Source of the DNA: Amphibalanus amphitrite
Lineage: Eukaryota; Arthropoda; Thecostraca; Balanomorpha; Balanidae
Assembly: GCF_019059575.1 (NCBI RefSeq)
Contig: NW_024882308.1
Location: forward strand, 124,001-188,000
Length of the DNA: 64,000 nt
Reading direction: 5' to 3'
A program made the position numbers and the translations under genes. The notes under the pieces are model-generated. The model had not been told where the DNA came from. It searched no databases and saw only the letters and a program-made list of their open reading frames with translations. This document shows positions 56,263 to 64,000 of this stretch, piece after piece; the first letter of the stretch is position 1; every line of letters starts with the position of its first letter.

Positions 56263-56560
56263 AAGAGCTATCGAATATGCGCTTTGCTGCGGCGCTGTAG
56301 TTCAATCTCTTTCTGAATCCTGACTTATGCGCCGCTTTGTCAAAAAATGTCAACATCGGCGAAATTTGATTTTCGGTTGTCGCTGGTGACCTGACCTTCG
56401 ACCAGTTCGACCTAGCCTTAAAATGATCTAAGTAGTTTTGTAATAGTTTTTGACGCTCTTTCGAACGCCGCCTACTGCGTGTCTCGACGTGGCCCACAAG
56501 CTGAGTTAGAAGTGGGTGTTCGAACACCCCCAGCAGGTTCAATAAAAAAACGCTTACGCT

Positions 56561-57900
56561 GGGGGCGGCACCCCAATGCTAGGCGCTGTCGGCATCGCAA
56601 TAATGGGCGGCACAGCGCTGAGGGGCGCAACTTGCATTGAGGGGTGGCATTGTACGGTGAAGGGGCAGCGTCGCGTTGAGGGGCGGTATCGCAACGAGGG
56701 TGGCACTTACAAGGCTGCCTAATAAGGAACGCTTCGCTTGGCACATCCAAGCCCAGCTCGGCGCCGCCTAGCTGCTGCATCTTGAAAAGGGCCCTTGGTG
56801 TCGATGAGAAAGCCCCATTGTCAAAAAATTGCCTAGCGTCAGTGGTTTCGGGGGGGGGGGGGGGGCGACCGAAGTATCCAATTCAGTTTCGCGTCAGTGA
56901 CTACTGGAGGGCGTCAACGACCTCGGATAGGGCGAATGTGATCTTCAGAAGGGCACCGGGTGCTCTAGAGGGGTGCAATGCTTGGATGGGGTCACTGCTG
57001 CCTTCAGTAGGGCATCGGACGCTCTGGAGGGGCGCCATTGATCTCGGATGGTCCGACTGGGATTTTCAGAGGAGCATCAGTGGTTTCAGAGGGGCGCCAT
57101 TGATCAAGGATGGGCCGACTGAAGCCCCGGTTCAGGTGAGCGCCAGTGGCTCTTGAGGGGCGCCAGCGACCTCGGATTGATGGGGCGACTGTGATCTTTA
57201 GAACGGCGTTGAGGGGCGCCATTGGGCATGGATGGGGCCACTGTTGCCTTCAGCAGGGCGCCGCAGGGAGGCTCTGGAGGGGCTTGAGCTTGGGTGGGCC
57301 GACTGTAGTCTCCAGGGGCGTTGTCTCGGATGGGGCGAATGTGATTTTCAGAGGGGTGCCGGGTAGTCTAGAAGGGCGCCATTGGTTTCAGAGGGCTGCC
57401 ATCGATCTTAAGATGGGGCAGCTGTAACCTTCGTTTAGATGGGCGTGATCTTCAGAAGCGCGCCGGACGCTCTGGAGGGGCGTCATTGGGCTTGAATGGG
57501 GCGACTTTAGTCTCAAGCGGGACGACTTCAGTCTCAAGGGGGTGGGACGCTAGTGGCTCTTGAGGGCGCTATTGATCTCGGATAGGGCGACTGTGATCTT
57601 GAGAAGAATGCGGGTGCTTTAGAGGGGCGCCAGTGGTTTCAGGGATCGATCTTGGATGGGTCGATTGGGGCAGCTGTGAACTTCAGAGGGGCGCCGGGTG
57701 CTCTAGAGGGGCGCCATCAAGCTTTAATGGGGCGACTGTTCCGTTTAGGTGGGTGCCAGCGGCTCTTCAGGGGCGCCATCGACCCTGGAGGTTCGGAATA
57801 TTCTGGTTTCCGGAGGGGCGCCCTTCAAATTTGGGGGCTCAGGTCGTATTTGGGGGTGCCCTGGAGATTATTTAGGTGTCCAGGCACCCCCAAAGAGATA
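56561..57900 (+). repeat. GGGGCGCC irregular minisatellite
   Basis: Dozens of phrases 'ggggcgccattg', 'ctctggaggggcgcc', 'atggggcgactgtgatcttcag' in shuffled order over about 1.3 kb. Frames over it have Gly/Arg-rich repeat composition and no domain. It resembles the GCGCCC repeats at 49190 and 59830, in the opposite orientation. Confidence 0.7.
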
Positions 57901-58088
57901 TTGAGTTCGATCCCTGCCTGCACATCACTTTTTAATTCATGTTCTCTCTGTAAAACGGCATCAGCCTAGTCGGCGCTAATTGGGGCGCCATTTGGGCGGC
58001 TGGGCGGAAAGGGGGGGCCATGGCCCCCATGGCCCCCCCTGTCTACGCCACTGGACCAGAACACCCGAAACGGAACGGGAGTGAACGG

Positions 58089-58322
58089 AACGCATTAGCG
58101 GCTCGCCGAATCGCGATTCCGGCCAAACATGGCCTCAAGAAATAGGTCACAGGTCAAAGGTCATTTGGGTCAGGAATATGAGATTTTCAGAGTAGGTGTC
58201 AAATTAATTGACTCGAGGGTCCTGAAAGTTTCGTCGCGATCGGCCGCTTTTTACGCGAGTTATTCTCGAAAAAACGAGGGGGTGGTTCGTTCGCCCCCCC
58301 CCCCCCCCTATACGGGCGAGGG
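58089..58322 (-). mobile_element. Family F left end, reversed
   Basis: Ends ...CCTATACGGGCGAGGG then ATAA (expected TTAA). It is the reverse of the first 230 bases of family F, including AGGTCAAAGGTCA (DR1) at about 58150. Confidence 0.65.
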
Positions 58323-58394
58323 ATAATTTATTAAAAAGCTAGGGCCTTCTTAATCCCATCTACCAGCTTCAGAACATGTATTGGGCAGATCTGG

Positions 58395-59300
58395 GAATAC
58401 CGTATCTTAAATTTATCCCTAGAGGTGTCCCAAGGTATCCTTTCATTCATCTTGGCTTTCCCTCGGCCGAACGCTTCGTGTTTAAAAACCTTTAGAAACT
58501 AATTGAAATGAATAATTGGCGGTAAGATTATTGCAAAGGCATGAGAAATTAACGTAAAATACATCATTACCGGTCTTATAACCTCATTTCGCGTATGAAA
58601 CCTGCCAGAGTCCACAGAGTTTCAGATTCATCCCTAGGGTGTGCCAGGGTGGCGTGTCAGTCATCTTGAACCCCTGCCCGACCCGACGCCTGGAGTTTTA
58701 AATACATCTAAAAACTAATACCGTAAATAATTTGTGGTGAAATTGATATAATATGATCAGAAAAGAACGCAGAATAAATTAGTATCGGTCTCTAAACATT
58801 ATTTTGCCTATGAAACCAGTCAGAGCCCGCGGAGTTTTAAATTCATCCCTAGGGTGTGCCCAGGGTGGCTTTTCTCATCTTGGACCTCTACCAGGCGCGA
58901 CGCCTCGAGCTTTAAAGTCCTCTAGAAGCCATTGACGGACATAATTTGTGGCGAAATTAATGCGATAGGATCAGAAATAAACGCAGAATAAATTGGCATC
59001 GGTCTCAAAACATTATTTTACCTATGAAACCAGCCAGAGCCCGCGGAGTTTTAAATTCATCCCTAGGGTGTGCGCAGGGTGGCTTTTCTCATCTTGGACC
59101 TCTGCCAGGCCCGACGCATCGAGCATTAAAGTCCTCTAGAAGCCATTGACGGACATAATTTGTGGTGAAATTGATACAATAGGATCAGAAATGAATGTAG
59201 AATAAGTTGGTACCTGTCTCATACCCCTATTTTGTATATGAAAGAAGTTAGAGCCCACCAAGTTTTAAATTCATCCCTAGGGTGTGCCAGGGTGTGCCCA
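58395..59300. repeat. 214-bp tandem satellite, five units
   Basis: The landmark TCCCTAGGG (TCCCTAGAG in the first unit) occurs at 58416, 58631, 58846, 59060 and 59274, a period of 214-215 bases. Units contain 'gagcccgcggagttttaaattca' and 'tttgtggtgaaattga'. The central units are most alike. No coding potential. Confidence 0.85.
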
Positions 59301-60815
59301 GCTGACTGCGGGTCCAAAGATGACAATTTTGTAGGCGTATCCTGCGCAACTTAGTCAAAAGCGAATTGCAGAGGTAGTGTTTAATTTGCGCAAGCAGCGG
59401 CTCATCCGTTTTGCGTTGGCAGCAAACCACCAATCATAGTTGTTATGAATATCCAAAAGCATTTATTCAGAACACAAGCCTGGTTTTTACAAACAGTTGA
59501 GGTGATCAAGGTCATTCAACGCATATTTGTTATTAACAGCTGGAAGTGTGCAAGGTTATTTTCTTTCGTTGTCAGTCAGGGTGAGTTGTTGGGTTTGTGC
59601 CTTGATTTCGTATTTTTTTCATGGAAATTATGTATTATGTAGCAAACCTATAAGTTCTAACTGTCTATATGGCGCTGCTAGGTATATCTGGTAATCTGGT
59701 TGTTAATTGTTGAGCATGAGTTGAGCATTTTTCAAAGATGAAAGAATTCCAATTTACCTGGTTTTGGGGATGAAAATATTTTACCCATTAGGTGTGATTT
59801 TCCACCCAAAATTCCCAAAAATGGAACACTGCTGGACCATGTAGCGTTTTCAATCACTCAGCGCCCTTCTAGGAGAATAACGCCCTTTTCATGGTCTCAC
59901 GGTGCCCTTGTAACCGTCTGGCGCCTCTATGTAGTACGTCCCTCCCCACCAACTTAGCATTACTGACTGTGCGGCGCCCTTCTGACCTCTCTGCGCCACT
60001 GATCATATAGCGTTTTTAATCACCTGGCGCCCGTCTGGGAGAATGACGCCCTTGTCATGATCTCACGGCGCCCTCGTAACCTTCTGGCGCCCCTACGGCG
60101 GCCTTGCGCCCCTACAGCTGGGCACCCACAGGCCACAATCATTTTAGGAAAATTACACCCCTGAGTCCAAATGCTCATAACGCTAACACCCAAGCTAGAG
60201 ATGTCAATCGGATACCAACTTTTTGGTATACCGACCGATACCAAACATATACCTACCAACTTGGTATTTAGTATTTCAATCCTAATGTGTTTGATATTTT
60301 GTTGGTATAATGAACCCTCACTGATGTATAAGAGGCTGAGAAATTGGTGTTAAGTTGGTATTTCCGCCATGTTCCCAAGTTAGTTCGGTTTCGGTATTTC
60401 CTAACTGTCTTGATTGGTAGGTATTTAGTTTGGTATCGGTATTACGATTTTCGGTAATTGACATCACTAAACCAAGCAATGACCAAAGCGATAGCATTCA
60501 AAAACTAAAGCGCCGTTATTTGTGACACAAGCGCCATCACTGCGACTTTTTATAGAGAAGGACAATGCATTTTCGATGGGTGTTGCAAATACTACAAGTA
60601 CTGCTTCCCTCTTGCAAAAAAAGATGTTTTCACTTTCAAAAATATGCCAATTTATGATGTTTTTAAAAGCTATACCTGCGCTAAAAATAATGTGATGGTC
60701 GAATCATTTTCTTCAAGAAATAAGAAAGATCATATTCTCCATTTAACCATATCATGCACGGTAGGTATCTTGGCCTGTCACGTGACCTCAGTGTAGTCGT
60801 GTAAGCCAAGTGGCA
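59301..60815. other. Spacer 3' of the lectin gene
   Basis: AT-rich with short frames; 59830-60110 holds GCGCCC-type repeats. 60190-60470 has many near copies of TTGGTATNNNTATT-like phrases (TTTTGGTATACCGACCGATA). No gene is recognised. The lectin's 3' UTR should start at 60815 and run left; no AATAAA is evident on the minus strand within the first 150 bases. Confidence 0.3.
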
Positions 60816-62495
60816 TCACTGTGCCCTGGTCTGACAGATGACGTAGTGGGCGTCTGAGTGGCAGCTGCCGTTGTCCCAGGTGCCGTCGCTGAACATGTAG
60901 ACGCAATTGTCGGGCCAGTCGCTCGGGCTGCCGGACGCCCAGTACTCGAACACCAGCGGCGCGCCGGACGGCCAGGCGAAGTCGTCCCACTCGGAGGGAC
61001 GCCGCAGTCCCAGCCAGACCCACCGACTGACGCCGACATCCTGCTCGGCCACCATCTGCACCTAACCGGACCGACACGGACGGGCCAGGCTGTCAGCGCT
61101 CCATCCACGCTAAGGATAGGCGTCCTGTCACCTCTCAAGAAGCATCATACACTTCAATCGATACTTTGCTCGTTAGGCGACATTCTCAAAATGGAGTAAA
61201 AAAAGAACGACATATAAGCCGGCTTGATGCAGAGTGAGGAGATTGCTGAACAATTGGAAGCTTGAATGCAACAATGACAACAACAATATATGTGGCTGCA
61301 TTCACAAATATTTTATGAAAATCAACCATCTAGGATACCAGTAAAACGCCTTTTGGGCGAAGAACGAGCGAGCGAGATAGTGAGCCCTGCACCTGCAGCA
61401 GGGCGAGGGGGTACTTCCAACGGGCTTTTGCAAAGCACTCTTCTAACCGGTCGCTAGCGGTGTACCAAATTTGAACGCGATCGGCCCAGCCGTTCCTGAG
61501 ATCTGGAAGCGGCATTCTGCACGTGCGCACGTGCAAACGGGGTCCAAAATGACTTTTGCACGGCACCCTACTAACTGGTCCCCAACCGTGTACCAAATTT
61601 GAGCGCAATCGGCCCAGCCGTTCTCGAGATCTGGAAACGCCCCCTGCACGTGCGCACGTGCAGTAGCACCCTAACCGCAACACATGGGAATGCATTGCCT
61701 GGTGGGTGCCTACCTGTATGCCAAGTTTCAGCGAAATCGCCCCAGTAATTACCGAGTTACTGAAATGGGAACAAATTTGGCACCTCTTATTGTTGTATTT
61801 TGCACGTGCAGTGGGGGTCACTCACATAGATGAAGAGTATCCGACCTTTGGTAGAAGGGATGCAGCTACCCTATAAAAATGACCGCAAGACAATCGCTCA
61901 AGCCGCTGCTGAGATATGGGCCTCTCAAAATAATTACTTTTGCAAAACTGCTTGAACACCCTTGACTTTTCACGTGGCACGTGCCACGGCGGTCACTGAG
62001 ATGTATCAAAAGTAGTCAATTACGGGGTAGAAGGGATGGGGCTACCCAGCAAAAAAGACCGCAGGCCATTCAGTCCAGCGGTTGCTGAGATATAAGCCTC
62101 TCAAAAGCGTTACAGGCCGGGCCGGGCCGGGCCGGGCCGCTCATACTGAGATTTTTCCGTTATATTGAAAAGACTCACTTCGCTCGCTGCGCTCGCTCGC
62201 TCGTAATAACTGTTTCACCTGTGACCTTTCAATACAGGCCTCCTGCTGTGCTTACTATGAAGTTAGTCTCTGGATCGAGCGTCTCGGGCAGGTACGACCC
62301 CGGCGCCGCATCCGTGCAGAGCGCCAGCGCCTGGTCGGCCGTCACGGGCGACTGCAGGTGCAGGGGCAGGAAGCAGTCGCCGGCGGGCGACTCCACCCAG
62401 CTTGTGTTGGGACACGGCGGCGGCACGGCGCGCGCCAGTGGGCCGGTCAGCAGCAGCAGAGCAGCGGCCGCGCCGCGCCACCCTCTACAGGTCAT
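60816..62495 (-). CDS. Secreted C-type lectin-domain protein, two exons
   Basis: Exon 1 62495-62256 (80 codons, phase 0, donor GTAAGC), exon 2 61061-60816 (acceptor CCGGTTAG); 161 residues. The signal peptide is MTCRGWRGAAAALLLLTGPLARA. The domain opens PPPCPNTSWVESPAGDCFLP, with QALALC and GSYLPETLDPETNF; exon 2 continues WVWLGLRRPSEWDDFAWPSG, then FEYWASGSPSDWPDNCVYMF, GTWDNGSC and YVICQT. The six cysteines fit a long-form lectin fold. The sugar-binding EPN or QPD triplet is replaced by SPS, while a WDN close to the WND motif is kept, so calcium-dependent sugar binding is uncertain. The start at 62495 is chosen for its signal peptide over an upstream in-frame ATG. Intron 1 (1,194 bp) contains an E-box-rich repeat. 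Possible role: immune recognition or anticoagulant-like binding; unknown. Confidence 0.88.
61338..62209 (-). mobile_element. E-box-rich repeat (copy in lectin intron)
   Basis: Nearly identical to 32657-33533. It has the same double E-boxes GCACGTGCGCACGTGC (61521, 61644) and CACGTGGCACGTGCCACG (61971), but four instead of five GGGCC units. It ends GCTCGCTCGTAATAA. It occupies most of the lectin intron. Confidence 0.75.
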
Positions 62496-62925
62496 GGCGT
62501 CTCTCTGCGGGTCGGCTCCGGTGAAAACTGGCGCTGGGCGGCAGTGGGGCGCCAGCCATATCGCAGGCCACACGGGAAGCGCGCTGGCCACCGTGGGACT
62601 GCCAAACGTGTCCAACGATTGTGCTCGAGCAGATGACGTTCTACCGAACATGCATTCGCCTGAACGTCAGGTAAGACTTTTACTTGTCTTTTTTACCCCG
62701 AGTATGTATGTAGGTACGCAAAGAACTATATACTCGCAATGAATTGAAAATTTCCTGCCCGTCCTGGAATGCCGAATGAAGGCAATATTTTTGGACACAT
62801 GATCGGTATAATTTCGGAGCATGGGTACGGGTTTCGTATTTCCAACAAAGGACAGGCGCTACCCGGAGATGTTTCTTTCTAAGTAGACCTATCCTAACCT
62901 GACCTAACCTAAGCTTCAACCTACA
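62496..62925 (-). promoter_or_regulatory. Upstream region of the lectin gene
   Basis: GC-rich to about 62650, then AT-rich; presumably the 5' UTR and promoter on the minus strand. No clear TATA box or other motif. Confidence 0.25.
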
Positions 62926-63002
62926 AACCTACAACCTAAAACCGCTAAAACCTACAAACCTACAACCTAAAACCGCTAAAACCTACAAGCCTACAACCTA
63001 AA
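62926..63002. repeat. CCTACAAACCTACAACCTAA minisatellite
   Basis: About two and a half copies of a 33-base unit made of CCTACAAACCTACAACCTAA plus AACCGCTAAAA. It adjoins the next TTAA-type element directly. Confidence 0.8.
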
Positions 63003-63787
63003 CCCTCGCATGTGTGCGGCGTTTGCCAGCTTCCAATGTGTAGGGGGGGGGTCGGTTGGACACCCCCCTTGCCGTTTGGCCCCTGATCGAGCTAGAGCTT
63101 CGCGGAAAAAACGAGCGTGCTGCCCGTGACGAGAGGAAGCCGATGATACCCAATTTTTAGGTCCTAGGTCATTGGTTGGCCTTCCAGGTCGGGTCAATGA
63201 CCCAAAGTCGGGAAAATCGGGACCTGTTAGAAAGTCGTAAAGTGTGGCTGCTAAGAGGGGGGGGGGGCGGGTGCTGATCACGAATATCGTGTTAGTTTTG
63301 ATCATAGATGATGATGTATTCAAGCATTTAGACCAGGTCGGGTCAGGTCAGGTCAACCAGTAGGGGTCGTGACGGGATTTTGTAGTGCGTGTCAACCACC
63401 TCTGACAGCTTTGTAACATGTTACGAAGGCACCAAAACTGCTTCGTAGATGTTCAAATGGTTGCTAAATTCGAAATCAGCTCCAAAAACTAGCCTAGAAA
63501 CATGTACAGCTCGAAAAAGTGAACCGAGGTCACCATAGGTCAATGAGCTGACTTGACCTTCAGGTGACCTTGATATCTACCCAAATGCATGGGAGCAACA
63601 TCAAATCTCATGTTTGCGCGTTTGAAACCACGAGAAGCTTGCAAACGCGGCTAATGCGAGCCGACATACGCCGAATCGCGATTCTGGCCAAATATGGTCT
63701 CGAAAAGTAGGTCAGAGGTCTAAGGTCATTACGGTCAGGGTCATGACATTTTCAGAGTAGGTGTAAAATTGACTAATGCGAGGGTAG
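63003..63787 (+). mobile_element. Family F TTAA element, truncated right
   Basis: Starts CCCTCGCATGTGTGCGGCG after TAAA (62999-63002, one base from TTAA), followed by a G run and C run. The interior matches family F in reverse order (compare 26640 back to 25930). It stops at GCGAGGG near 63787, where TAGGGTAAGGTGCC, a possible TA-flanked end of another element, begins and runs off the window. Confidence 0.65.
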
Positions 63788-64000
63788 GGTAAGGTGCCTA
63801 ATTAGCGACCCTTTCCTATTTGCGACATACCTTCCTACAGAAAAAACTGACAGGAGAAAAAGGGGTAAAAATATTGTCAAGAGGTCAGCCATACTTTAAT
63901 TATCAAATTAAATTATGTTCCGGTTGTCGATGTTTCTGGTGGGACGTTTCAGGTGAGTTTAAATAAAAATGACGAGTTTCTTATCCAAAACGTGTGTATT

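Larger units (their letters stand above)
53061..56560 (-). mobile_element. Family H element, reversed, split by a retrotransposon
   Basis: 53120-53539 and 56265-56530 both match the reverse of family H interior (for instance the GGGCTATCGAATGCGC and CTGAGTTAGA blocks). The gap between them is exactly the non-LTR insertion. The outer ends are eroded. Confidence 0.6.
51338..58053. mobile_element. 6.7-kb hAT-like composite element
   Basis: Ends CAGTGGCGTAGCCAG and, reversed, CAGTGGCGTAGACAG, followed on each side by GGGGGGGCCATGG blocks. A perfect 8-bp duplication GACCAGAA flanks it (51330-51337 and 58054-58061). It contains a family H element, a second split family H element, a non-LTR retrotransposon and a GC-rich repeat block. 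No hAT transposase is seen, so it was presumably mobilised in trans, or it grew by later insertions. Confidence 0.8.

Noticed and set aside
61330..61821. 163-codon minus-strand frame, also seen at 32641-33300
   Set aside because: Shared only because both lie in the E-box-rich repeat; no domain and different ends in the two copies.
62221..62742. 173-codon plus-strand frame over the lectin first exon
   Set aside because: Antisense shadow of the lectin exon, no domain.

Overview
This window is eukaryotic nuclear DNA, most likely from an arthropod and perhaps a crustacean. The organism is an inference. It rests on spliced host genes with GT-AG introns and AATAAA signals, invertebrate-type gene families (group III phospholipase A2, sleepless/Ly6-like protein, C-type lectin), BEL/Pao, Penelope-like and hAT elements, and very repeat-rich introns and spacers. 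There are no bacterial operons, no CRISPR array and no rRNA.

Host genes. (1) A single-exon GH27 glycosidase at 2866-4098 (+) whose active-site loop is of the alpha-N-acetylgalactosaminidase type. (2) A four-exon Ly6/sleepless-like gene on the minus strand, 37297 down to 22045; I assembled it from splice sites and reading phase, and introns 2 and 3 (about 6.6 and 8.1 kb) are almost wholly mobile elements. (3) A four-exon group III secreted phospholipase A2 at 43046-44795 (+), with a poly(A) signal at 44918. (4) A two-exon secreted C-type lectin on the minus strand, 62495 down to 60816. All four carry signal peptides; they look like independent secretory-pathway genes, not a cluster with one function.

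Mobile DNA. The dominant component is a superfamily of roughly 0.9-2.8 kb elements, complete, nested or truncated. They insert at TTAA, begin CCCTCGCC or CCCGCGC, end with the complement, carry a poly-G run just inside one end and poly-C inside the other, and are packed with AGGTCA/TGACCT half-sites and TGACGTCA palindromes. The TTAA target and CCC...GGG ends resemble piggyBac elements, but no transposase is present. Clear members lie at 4390, 5440, 7157, 10265, 12727, 17233, 22661, 23820, 25831, 26920, 30705, 33743, 45031 and 51865, with fragments at 1-2522, 37780, 38860, 47650, 48795, 53061, 58089 and 63003. Two further TTAA-flanked MITE types occur at 14918 and at 29687/48294.

Into and around these sit hAT-like elements with 8-bp duplications (24240, 28243, 28281, 43343, 51338-58053), TA-flanked Tc1/mariner-like elements (31228, 47719), a Penelope-like element (33825-35692), a 400-bp Penelope-terminus-like palindrome with a hammerhead-like core (46190-46589), two non-LTR retrotransposons (16449-19172 minus; 53540-56262 plus), a broken BEL/Pao element (about 15.8-20.7 kb), a fold-back element (41441-42547) and a repeat family rich in CACGTG E-boxes (14135, 32657, 61338). 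Nesting reaches three levels at 15.8-20.7 kb. Tandem arrays include a 214-bp satellite (58395-59300), a 12-bp array (12471), an AGGTCA minisatellite (21918) and a long (GA)n tract (19173). Stretches not listed hold no gene I can support.
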